From NCBI GenBank assembly GCA_034698045.1, contig JAQGAU010000753.1, forward strand, positions 1-24,287: a stretch of 24,287 nt of DNA, read 5' to 3'. The notes under the pieces are model-generated. The model saw only the letters and a program-made list of their open reading frames with translations. It was not told where the DNA came from and ran no database searches. Within the stretch, counting starts at the first letter, position 1. Each line of letters opens with the position of its first letter. The stretch is from Paramacrobiotus richtersi. Its lineage: Eukaryota; Tardigrada; Eutardigrada; Parachela; Macrobiotidae. Of the stretch, positions 1 through 9,149 are shown in pieces. Made by a program: the position numbers and the translations under genes.

Positions 1-2914
1 CCCCGTAGGTGATACTTCTTACACAAATGTTTCAAAGTGTCACAAATGCACAATTATAGCACATCTGGTGACATGGCATTAGGCGATAAACAGCGTTACC
101 CGACCGTTGTCACATTTCCCGCTCCGGATTATGTGACAATGACGGCCAGTTTTCAGATCTTTGCAGAAAAGTACCATTGGCGTACCATTACTTTCCTTTG
201 CGACGGGTTGTCACAGCTTGAAGCGGTAGCGACGTTTTACATAATTTCCTGCAGTAACATGAAAAGAAAGCTCGATGCCTCGATAAACATCAAGTACCAA
301 ACATACAAACTTGATTTTGATTCTAACTTCAGCCAGGATTATGAAACGCTGTTGAGACGGATGCAGCTACAGAGCAGAGGCAAGTGCGTTTCAAATGCAT
401 AAAAAATGTTCAAAAAGCAAAAGAGCAGTTGTTTTTCAGTATATCAGATCATCTGTTTTAGTGGCAATAATCTTCAGTCATCCGCGAATTGTTCAGGATA
501 TAATGGTATTTGAGACTGTTCAGGACGCATGATAATAACACAGAAATGGACAGAAAACAATAACTGAATACGTAATCGTAGGTGACGGTATATCGTCTGA
601 ACATGACCAGTGGCGATTACGTACGTACGCTTTCTCATTCTGCGTTTTATCTGAACTTACTGCTGACGTTAAAATTTCAACCTTTGCCAAAGCAGATTTT
701 TTTCACCTCCCAAACTACTCGTGTGCCTCAAACTACGGATATGCTGTGGGAATTTTCCGACGGGAATGATGAGGTGCGCCTTGTTAGTAAACAGATCGAA
801 TCGATCTTATCAAACCTTTTATCGATGTCAGATCCACACAAATACTGCGATTACCATTCGCGACAGCACTATAATTAACTAAGTACCAGTTCCCTTATCA
901 GCATACAGTCACAAAAACGATAAACAGAAAAAACAAGCACATAAACTGGGACGCTCAATAACTGCGGTGTCTCGGCAAACAGGCAGCCTTTGATGGATTT
1001 CGATCTCTGATATCGTTCGTCAACCCTAATCCAAGCTGGGAGTGTGTTGAGGATATCTTGGAGGAAGTGAAGAATGTAACCTTGAGGCAGTACAACAGAT
1101 CGATCTCGCGAAACGACCAGGTTAGGTTACCTAGGTTTTTTCATTTTTGACTATTAACTGAATATTTCTTTCATTGCAGCTCAACGATCTTGCAATATCG
1201 GCGTACGAGTCGGTGGCAGCCTGTGCTCAAGTACGTTATACTTGACATCAGGGATAATAATATCGGCTCACATATACGCATTTACAAAAGCAGTGTCTGA
1301 TCCGGTATAACCCGTAGATATGTGGCAATTACACAGATTATGAAGCAGACGGATCCAAAGGAACTGAACACCCTTACTGGTCGACAGTTTGCCAAAAAAT
1401 TTTAGGGACGATCCTTCGATTTTCCTTCCCGCAGTTTCTTCATCGGACCAAACGGAATGCGAGTTAACGATGTTATTTATTCGCGGCTTAATACCAATTC
1501 CGGAATCGTTGAGGTTTAGTCTTAAAAACGACTCCCACGATTTTCTTCCTCTTTATAAACGGATTGGCGGTTGCCTGCTTACTACTTCTTTGGGATATTG
1601 GGAATCGTGGACATTTATAAATTCAAAAGAAACTGCATCAATCTTTTGTAGGATACGTGGCGATATTACGCTTCATCGCGCATCGTGGTAGAACTGAAAC
1701 CGTACTTGGCACAAACATGGAAAGTTAAGAATGGTCCACCACCCGATATACCGCTATGTGGATTTCGGAATGACCTTTGCGTTGTGAGCAACTGTAAGCT
1801 CATAAAACGACAGTTGGGTAATGCTAGGAACACTAGCTCACAGTTTGATGGCTAATCAGGATGCATGATTTTAATCGGAATACATACTCGCCTAATTAGC
1901 ACAACCGGTAACGGATGAGTGGCTTGCATCGCTATAAAACCGTGCTTTGTAGTACAAACTGGGATCATTGTTGGAGTCGGAGCCGCCATTGCATTGTTGG
2001 CTGTAATCGGTTTGGGTGGAGTGGTGTACTGGCAAGAGCATTTACACTAACTCCAACTTATCGTGGATTATGAACGTCATCCTTATACCATGATACAGGA
2101 AAATCGTGGACATTGAAGAAAGAAAAAATATCTGGTGGCATGTGAATGAAAACGACCTTACAGTACCCGAGGAACGCATTTACCAAGATCCATATACCAA
2201 TAATGAAACGAAGATGGCCACAGAAAACAACAACATTGTCGGCGCCAATAGTCTGTGGCTTTATCAGAGACAAGCTGTCACACTTGAACAGTTCAAAGAA
2301 CAAAGTTTACCAACCGAGAAGATCCTGGAGCGTAAAATGCTGCGGAACGTACTCCGTTCGGTATCTAGATCTTTATTGCAGTGCTTTGTATATTAAAAAT
2401 CTTGTGAACAAAGCTTGGTTTAGATGAAACATTTCCACCACGAGAACGTGACGAAGTTCATCGGAATAGCAAATGGTGAATCTCCAACGTGTTCCTACCT
2501 AGTTTTCGAATATGGTGCACGAGGAACGTTGCGGATGCTACTGAAAAGTGATCGTGTCCAAATCGACCAGTCTCTACAAAGTTCGATGATCTGGGAAATT
2601 ATTGGTGTAAGTTTAATTGCCAAGTACCAAATGGAGTTTTAACAATATCATGCCCAGGGCTTGAAGTGTATCCACAACTCTTCGCTTCACCATCATGGAA
2701 TACTGTCAACTGTTGGGATCATGATGGACAAAAGGTTCTGTATAAAACTTTCGTCCTATGCACTGGCTCAGTTCCGAGCTCAGTTCTACGGCCATATCTT
2801 CCCAGAAGCGCTACCACTCCACCCGGCAGTATTACTGCGGCGCCGGAGATCATATCCGCTACTACAACGGGTGGATCTAGAGAAGGCGATATTTACAGCC
2901 TTGGTGTTATTATC
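1..2914 (+). pseudogene. receptor-type guanylate cyclase, truncated before its cyclase domain
   Basis: Single-pass membrane receptor of the natriuretic-peptide/orphan receptor guanylate cyclase family, which would make cGMP. Exons inferred from phase: about 60-379, 462-505, 582-620, 696-782, 983-1120, 1180-1230, 1337-1513, 1652-1793, 1953-2025 (or 2037), 2099-2348, 2424-2606, 2658-2914. In order: ligand-binding (ANF_receptor) domain with motifs such as DKQRYPT and LNMTSGDY; juxtamembrane PPPDIPLCGF; a helix beginning GIIVGVGAAIALLAVIG; kinase-homology region with HHENVTKFIGI, LVFEYGARGTL, HGILSTVG and GDIYSLGVII. Defects seen: TAG at 1403-1405 inside a conserved exon, and a one-base frame change near 2840 just before the APEII motif. 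The catalytic cyclase domain expected downstream is absent; coding sequence runs directly into aldehyde oxidase. The 5' end lies beyond the left edge. Family is clear; loss of function is inferred. Confidence 0.85.
1953..2025 (+). other. transmembrane-helix exon of the receptor cyclase
   Basis: The exon follows acceptor TTTGTAG and encodes an uncharged stretch of about 23 residues (GIIVGVGAAIALLAVIGLGG and the following residues). This is the expected position between the PPPD.PLCGF juxtamembrane motif and the cytoplasmic kinase-homology region. Its 3' end is ambiguous: a GT donor at 2026 and a GC donor at 2038 both keep phase with the next exon at 2099. The GC choice would retain four more residues (YWQE). 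Confidence 0.7.
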
Positions 2915-5900
2915 AGCCTGGATCTGAAAGGGAAAGTGATCCTACGTGCGGAATTGCCGCCATTCGGAAATGATTACGTTTTCAAAACATACAAAGTTAT
3001 GCCAAGATCACAGGTATCAGGGTTTCGTACTGGTGCATGTGCAGTCATAATCCTGTCTGCAAATCATACAGAATATGATAATTGATCCTGTTGCAGAATG
3101 CCCACGCTATTGTAAATGCTGCGTTTCGAGCAAAGATTGATAAAAGCCAGGGAACGTTCATTGTATCAGAAAAACCCTGTATCGTCTTTGGCAACATTGC
3201 TGCTACTTTTGTAAGTTACACCGCTTTTCCATAAATATGTGCTGGCTAGCTGTTACCAGTGTTTTGACGAATAGATACATGCTTCGCAAACGGAAGCGTT
3301 TCTGACCGGAAAGAACATCGGTGATGTCGGTGTACTGCAGCAGGCGTTGCAAACATTAAGTAATGAAGTTAATCCGGTGGCGGATCCGTCCGAAGCCAGC
3401 CCGGAGTACAGACGATCAGTGTGTATGGGACTCTTGTACAAGGTACATTATAATAAAATAAAAATGCATTCGTGCAGTTTTCAACCGACTGCTCGACGCT
3501 CGGACCTTATTTTTCAGTTTCTCACATCGAATTTTAAACGGACGAACTTTCATGTTCTAGTTTGCACTGGCCATTGTGGGCGATTATGCTGATCCGCGTT
3601 ACCGCAGCGAGATAAGCAGCTTACGTCTGGAGCGGCCAATTTCCAGTGGTACTCAGTCGTATGACTCGTATCCAACCAAGAAGGAAAACTGGCCGCTAAC
3701 GCAGCCCATCCCCAAACTCGAGTCCATGGTCCAGTGTACGGGAGAAGCTAAATACATTGCGGATATTGATCAGGACAGGATGCTGCATGCTGCATTTGTC
3801 CTGACCACACAGGGCAATGCCACCATTTACCGCATCGATGCCAGTCTGGCACTGGTAAAAACAATTTTCTGGTTCCCACTTCTCTATGATTTTACCATAT
3901 AATAAACCCCACTGCAGTTTGGCATTTTTAACCAATATGTATGCACGCCTTTTTGTATTAGTGGAAAACAATTAAAATTGTATTTTGTATTGGTCGGCTA
4001 GTACTACGACTGGGCGAGTAATTTTCCTGTACTTTTATCTAAGTATAATCTACGTCAATGTAGAGCACGAATTAGGTTTCGTCGGTAAATGTGCTCATCC
4101 CGTTAATTCTGGGATTTCAACAGGCGCTTCCCGGCGTTGTTCGGGTCTTCACAGCCGCAGATATACCGGGCGTCAACAATGTCTTCCCGCTGAACGACCC
4201 CAGTTTCCCAACCCCTCCCGAGGAATTAATGGCCGTTCGACAATCCGTCTATGCCGGGCAACCGGTAGCAATCGTAGTAGCAGGTAACGTGGATAGCGCC
4301 AAAGTTTCAGCTGGCCGTTCAACTATAACGTAAGGATGTATTATTATTCAACAGATACTAAAGAACTTGCGGAGGCCGGTGCCAAACTTGTCAAGCTTGA
4401 ATACAGCAACGTCCGGCTGCCAATTATTACGTGTCAGGATGCAATTCGGGAGAATTCTTTCTATCCGGCCCCCGCTCCCGTCGTTATGGGGGATGCCGAC
4501 ACTGCCATTGCGAATGCACCACGGAAAGTCAGTGGAGAGCTACTGCTCGGGCATCAAACTCATTATCACATGGAAACTATGGTAAACGTTAACGGATGAG
4601 GCACTGGCCTGTTCTTCATTAATACCTTTATCCGTTTTAATTAAACAGGTCTCCGTAGCGTATCCAACCGAGAACGGTGTGGATTTGGACGCTGGTACCC
4701 AGTGGGTCGATTATGTCCAAGACGGAGTGGCCAATGTTACCGGAATCAATAAGAACAAGTTAGATTTGATAATGCTTCGTCCGTTATAGATAATGGTTTT
4801 TACAGCTACCCGGGACTTGACTATCCATGTGTTTGCGTAGATCAACATATCTGTAAGAAGATGTGGCGGTGGTTTTGGCGCCAAGTTTCACCGTAATAAC
4901 CACATATCCTGTGCAGTGGCAATGGCAGCGGTCAATCTGAAAAGGTCAGATAAAAGGGGTGCCTAACCGTCCCTTCGATCTAATGACAGCAGATGAATAC
5001 TTGTACGTTTAACTGTCAGCTTCCAGTTACCAAATACTTTTGATTTACAGACCTGTGAAGATGCACATGAGCTTGTGGGACAATTCAAATATGGTGGGGA
5101 AGCGGAATGCATATTTCGGAAAATATACGGTTGGCTTTGATAATAATGGAAAACTGCTGGGTGTTGCGTGCGATGTTTACAGCAATATTGGTTAGTTTAA
5201 AATCCGCATGAAACTGGAAACTTGTTGTTAAATTTTGTTGTTGTTAACTCGCTATAACCTCTACGTAAATCACAAACTGACGATGCATTCTAAATTTCTA
5301 ATGCAGGTGCTTACCTTGGGTGCCCTGCCATCGTCTACTGGGGCTTGTTCGGAGATAACGGTATGGAAGCTATGGACTCACTTCGTAGTATAACTGGTTA
5401 ATTTCTCCAAAAAATCGTATTGGTGTCATGTACCTTACCTACATATGTCACTGTCAACACACCCTTGCTTAAACAGTAATGAACACATCCAGAAACCATG
5501 CATACAGCGCTCTAAGAGAAAGCTGTCATAAACTTTTACAGTGTACAAGTGCGACAACTGGAAATTCAACCTGCTGCCGTGCAAAACAAACTTACCGGCC
5601 AACGTCTTCATGCGGGGACCAGGTAAACTGCAGTTAACAACTGGGGCAGCGTTCGGTCAAGATTTTTGATTTATTGCAAAGCTCTGTTCTGTGGCTATTC
5701 TTTTCGTATATTTATTCATGTAGGATCTATGGAAGCGTTGTTTTTCATCGAATCCATAATGGAGCACGTGGCCTTTGCGATAAAAAAATCCTCCGTAGAA
5801 GTTAAGCAGGCCAACTTCTATAACAACGGCGATATGATGCTGGTGGGGAGCGCCATCGATGACTGTATAATGGCCCAAGTAACCACGCAGCTGCTCGAAT

Positions 5901-6240
5901 CGGCCGCGTACAAGGACCGTGTGACGACGGTGGATCAGTTCAATAAGGCTAACCGATGGCGAAAACGGGGACTCGGTATCGCACCCATAAGGTAAAGCCA
6001 TGGAACCAAGAGCCGAAACGATCTGTGAGCGATTTCCATGCTAGGTTTCCGGCTACATGGGCATTTGCCTATTATGGCTGTCTGGTAACAGTTTACCACA
6101 ACGGAGGATTTGTTGCGGTGACGCATGGAGGAGTCGAGTTAGGTCAGGGCATCAATACCAAGGTAAACGATACATCCATGCTTTTTCTATCTGCAGCATT
6201 ACGGATACTTCTGAAACAAAACAACCATTGTTTCGTTTAG

Positions 6241-6252
6241 GTGGCACAAGTG
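6241..6252 (+). other. 12-nt microexon of aldehyde oxidase copy A
   Basis: Twelve bases encode VAQV between acceptor GTTTAG and donor GTGAGT. The preceding exon ends GQGINTK in phase 0, and family proteins continue with VAQV at this place, so the microexon exactly supplies the conserved residues. Inferred from phase and family conservation only. Confidence 0.6.
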
Positions 6253-6838
6253 GTGAGTCAACTCTTTATACGCACTTGTGCCATATGTGTTGTATGCTAC
6301 TAAGCTAAACGATTCGCTGGCTTTAGGAGCGGCCCTGGAAAAGAAAAATGCAGGTTACCAAGTTTTACCAGGACTAATGCTGCTTGTATCTCGAAGCAGT
6401 ACAAAATGGTGATAAAGTGGATTATCATTCTATATAGCACTTACCATGCTTGCGCACTAAGGTTCACTCCCGCCACGAATGCCTTCTCGACAAGCTGTTC
6501 CCACGTAGAACCCGCAGGCATGGAGGCTTTCGTTGCTTTCATGTTTTCGTTGATTTGTTTACAACAGTCAATCGCAGCCTACACATTTCAGCAATATCAA
6601 TGCCCAGTCTCGAACACTGAGACAACAGCTGGATCGGCTGCGGTTCCGGGTTTGTACAAGTTTGGCGTAACAGAGTTGTGACAGAATTTAACAGAATTCT
6701 ATTACCAAGGCACAAATTTCGCTGGTGATCGAGCCCCCAGTGGATACGGAGTTCGGAGTGGTAATGGCTTGGGTAGGCTGAATAACCACGTATTTCAGAT
6801 CAATCCCTAACTCATAAGCGGTTTTCTATCATTTTAAG

Positions 6839-6964
6839 CGCTTATGTACACAACGTATTCTACAGCCCTCATCGAGGTGGAGGTCGACATCTTGACTGGA
6901 GAGTACCAAATTAACCGGGCTGACCTTCTGTATGATTGCGGCGAATCAATGTCGCCACTTGTTG
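6839..6964 (+). other. exon duplicated in aldehyde oxidase copies A and B
   Basis: The exon encodes EVEVDILTGEY, then DLLYDCGESMSPLV, the segment leading to the QVEGAF motif. The matching exon of copy B, 15545-15670, has the same length (126 nt) with about seven base differences by eye. Here the intron that follows is only 38 nt (6965-7002), because the next exon has been deleted. The phase still matches exon 7003-7113. Confidence 0.8.
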
Positions 6965-7119
6965 GTAAGGAAAGGAAGAGTTTAGAATTTTGAACTGTTT
7001 AGTGGTTGGAGAGCCTCCGCTCTGTATGAGTATCTCCGTGATTTCTGCGCTGAGGAACGCTGTTTATGCGCATTTACAAGAAAGCGGAAAGGGTAACGAC
7101 TGGATTCCCATTGGCAAGT

Positions 7120-7479
7120 TTGATTTCTAATTTTCTACCTAAGCGTCGGACATCAGAAATGATACTAGTACTAATCATTCATTACGGGAAGTGCGCTTGA
7201 CATTTGTCCAGAGTGTCCGTACGTACATATCAGACCTGGTACACGGACAAGAAAAAACTGGCGAATCAGACTGCTCGCCGCGCTTTCTAGTCTGGTGTAC
7301 ATCCAAAGGCGGAGCTTTTCCTTGGGACTCATAAGGGCCTTACGAACAATCTCATTGTTCTCATATGACTAGCGAGCGGCATCGGTATATTCTTCGGTGG
7401 ATCGTTTTTTTGCCCGTTTAAACCTTCACTCATACACTAGATAATGGCGCAGTATCCGTCTTCAAGCTATGACTTGATC
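7120..7479 (+). other. 3' flank of copy A, duplicated downstream of copy B
   Basis: Sequence up to about 7175 matches 16267-16330, the start of the last intron of copy B, then diverges before the terminal exon. About 7388-7479 (TTCTTCGGTGGATCG and onwards) again matches 16978-17070. The spacing is about 450 bp shorter here than in copy B, so the terminal exon has been deleted or replaced. No gene is evident in this stretch. Confidence 0.6.
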
Positions 7480-7554
7480 AGCGCCGATGCTGACTGTACC
7501 CCACCACGTGCGGGCCCAAAGGGTGACCAATTGCTAGGCCTTTTTTGCTTTTTG

Positions 7555-7640
7555 TGCTTTTGGTCGAGAGGGGGTTTGAACCCCGGCCGTCGCGCTTGCT
7601 GGTTGAGCGGCTTATCATTGTGCCACACGCAGTGCGGCAC
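7555..7640 (-). repeat. tRNA-derived SINE-like element
   Basis: On the minus strand a pol III A box (TGGCACAATGATAAGC, complement of 7610-7625) is followed about 40 nt later by a perfect B-box core GGTTCAAACCC (complement of 7572-7582) inside a GGGG/CCCC T-arm, then an A-rich tail. The arrangement is that of a tRNA or tRNA-derived SINE head. The 5' and 3' acceptor-stem sequences do not pair, so a functional tRNA is unlikely. It lies just past the point where copy A and copy B flanks stop matching. Confidence 0.5.
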
Positions 7641-7659
7641 ACTAGGCACACTAGAAGTA

Positions 7660-7765
7660 ACAGAGGCTTTAGTTTGCTGTATTGTTGGTAGTGTTGCTTC
7701 GTTTTTAAAACACGACAGTCCAAAGGTGGAAAAGCTCCCGCTTCGGCTACCGCTTTTTAAACGAA
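7660..7765 (+). pseudogene. fragment of the unidentified exon found at 17.3-17.6 kb, inverted
   Basis: Plus-strand sequence around GACAGTCCAAAGGTGGAAAA and GCTCCCGCTTCGGCTACCGC matches the minus strand of 17460-17590 at roughly 75-80% by eye. The shared reading is of the type VGSVASFLKHDSPKVEK here against VDSVVSLFGRDGPKIEK there. Only the central part survives: it is preceded by the SINE-like element and followed by a 13-bp hairpin. Function unknown. Confidence 0.45.
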
Positions 7766-7768
7766 AAA

Positions 7769-7799
7769 CAACGGGACAACGATGGACGTTGTCCCGTTG
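7769..7799. repeat. perfect 13-bp inverted repeat (hairpin)
   Basis: The arms CAACGGGACAACG and CGTTGTCCCGTTG are exact complements around a 5-nt loop (ATGGA). It follows the inverted exon fragment directly and may mark an element end or a rearrangement joint. No promoter or transcript evidence is visible. Confidence 0.8.
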
Positions 7800-7922
7800 C
7801 GGAAAGACAATAAATTATCATTATTATTATGTTATGAGTTGTCCGACGGTCAGAGGACGGCCGTGAATGAAGGGAAATAAAATACTCGGCAAGCAAGGTT
7901 ATCCCGCTGCCCATTTCCCATT

Positions 7923-7961
7923 AGCTATAGACTAAAATCTGATGAGCTCTAGTCTATAGCT
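7923..7961. repeat. 12-bp inverted repeat
   Basis: The arms AGCTATAGACTA and TAGTCTATAGCT are exact complements separated by 15 nt. The spacer contains CTGATGA, but no hammerhead ribozyme fold can be completed around it. Role unknown. Confidence 0.75.
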
Positions 7962-8012
7962 CATAATGGCGATGAACCATGGAACTGCCATGTAACGGCT
8001 GAAAAAAACATA

Positions 8013-8066
8013 TGTTATTTGATATCTGTGTCAGTTCAGTGTTATTTGATATCTGTGTCAGTTCAG
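8013..8066. repeat. 27-bp tandem duplication
   Basis: Two perfect adjacent copies of a 27-bp unit beginning TGTTATTTGATATCTG. Their identity implies a recent slippage or repair duplication. Confidence 0.9.
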
Positions 8067-8980
8067 TCGCATTACTGAATTGCATGATAGACAGAAAGCT
8101 GCGACAGGCGCCTAATGATGCTGTGCAACATGTGCATTTATTTTACATGCGTAGGCTGAATATTTCACAGGCTGAATATTGGGTTATTTTCGCGTCGTAT
8201 CTATTTTGTTTGTTGTATTTAAATTCATTTGGGTCCGTATCGACCGCAATAACGCTGCCTAAAGATGGAGAACCATTTCCGGCAAACTGAATTTCTCCTG
8301 GCGACTGCTTTATCCATAAAGGTTATTTGTAATCAAAAACTATCCAAGCAACCAGTAGTATTCAGTATAGATTAAAAATCTTGAATTGTTTCCACAGATG
8401 TTGCAAAAGTTTTTCGCATAGCATGAGACATTTGCCTGACGTGCACGACTGCGTAATGTCTTATTACGTGAATACGTACCGGTATTACTGACACATACTT
8501 CATTAGTTATTAAGTATTCATGAATCGTTCATTCTCTCACGCCATCCCATATTACAGCCATACATATAGTATCGCTGATCGAGTAACACAAGGACACGAG
8601 AATAATAATGCAAATTAATGTCGAGGATTCGAACAACGAATTGAATAAAAATGGACAAGAACTGATTTCCAGAAAGTTGGCACACATTTACAGAAAAGAA
8701 AAAAATGCTCATTCCAAGAATTACGATATTGATGTCACCGTACTAACTGGCGGAGCCAAAAACGAGCATTAAGTTTCCGTTCTTCTAGGTACGTACTCGA
8801 AGAAACAACTGTGCCAAACAAAAATAGTCCATTAAAGGTGTCCGTTAACTGCTACATGATCACTAACAGATCTGGATCCCTCACCATTCTATCCCAGTTG
8901 GGGTCGTATGAACGAGAATATTAAGCACGATAGGGTTGAAATTAATACGCTCTTTGCTCGATATGAAATGAAATGTTTAT
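8067..8980. other. AT-rich stretch without a supported gene
   Basis: Mostly AT-rich with scattered stops. The only noteworthy item is a 54-codon plus-strand reading frame, ATG at 8608 to TAA at 8772 (contains LISRKLAHIYRKEK and DVTVLTGGAKNEH). It resembles real protein in composition but I cannot place it in a family. It could be a retroelement relic. Confidence 0.4.
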
Positions 8981-9057
8981 GATATGAAATGATATGACAT
9001 GATATGATAGGATATGAAATGATACAAAATGATATGAAATGATATGAAAATATGAAA
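8981..9057. repeat. 10-bp minisatellite, unit GATATGAAAT
   Basis: Seven in-register decamers at 8981-9050 (GATATGAAAT with variants such as GATATGACAT and GATACAAAAT), with looser copies from 8959. It directly abuts the retrotransposon gag relic. Confidence 0.9.
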
Positions 9058-9149
9058 CGAAAAAACTTCATATATTTTTCAGTATTTTTAAGTGGAGCCA
9101 ACACAAAGAGAGACTTCACTTCTCAGAGTTACCACACCCAAGAAACTCA

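Larger units (their letters stand above)
2915..7113 (+). pseudogene. aldehyde oxidase / xanthine dehydrogenase-like, copy A
   Basis: Molybdo-flavoenzyme that would oxidise aldehydes or purines in the cytosol. Exons by phase: 2917-3013, 3097-3210, 3275-3442, 3561-3854, 4124-4283, 4355-4581, 4649-4758, 4841-4944, 5051-5190, 5307-5396, 5542-5622, 5724-5991, 6045-6162, 6241-6252, eroded pieces 6327-6670, 6839-6964, 7003-7113. Landmarks: FKTYKVMPRSQ/NAHAIVNAAF (late FAD domain), CTGEAKYIADI and ALPGVVRVFTAADIPG (start of Mo domain), VRRCGGGFGAK, CKTNLPANVFMRGPG, VTHGGVELGQGINTK, and VGEPPLC carrying the active-site Glu. Missing: both Fe-S clusters and the first half of the FAD domain (replaced by receptor cyclase sequence), the TGGS-type block near 6.4 kb, the QVEGAF exon, and the terminal exon. 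The splice at 4758/4841 is out of phase by one base. Probably a pseudogene. Confidence 0.88.

Noticed and set aside
2026..2040. Third GC-AG intron after the transmembrane exon.
   Set aside because: A canonical GT donor at 2026 is also in the right phase, so the GC donor at 2038 is not required.
5657..6001. 114-codon minus-strand frame.
   Set aside because: Antisense shadow of the conserved aldehyde oxidase exon 5724-5991.
2915..7113. Aldehyde oxidase acquired from bacteria.
   Set aside because: Many phase-consistent spliceosomal introns and animal-type sequence across the enzyme argue for a native gene.
7555..7640. Functional tRNA gene on the minus strand.
   Set aside because: A and B boxes are good, but the acceptor stem does not pair and the anticodon arm is not convincing; treated as SINE-like.
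7444..7866. 140-codon plus-strand open frame.
   Set aside because: It runs through duplicated flank, the SINE-like element (antisense), an exon fragment and a hairpin, so it is a chance frame.
7939..7945. CTGATGA, the conserved core of hammerhead ribozymes, in a hairpin loop.
   Set aside because: No following stem II plus GAAA and no cleavage-site stem can be assembled around it; likely coincidence.
8012..8290. 92-codon frame with a duplicated LFDICVSSV.
   Set aside because: The repeat is just the 27-bp tandem duplication; no signal peptide cleavage logic or homology.
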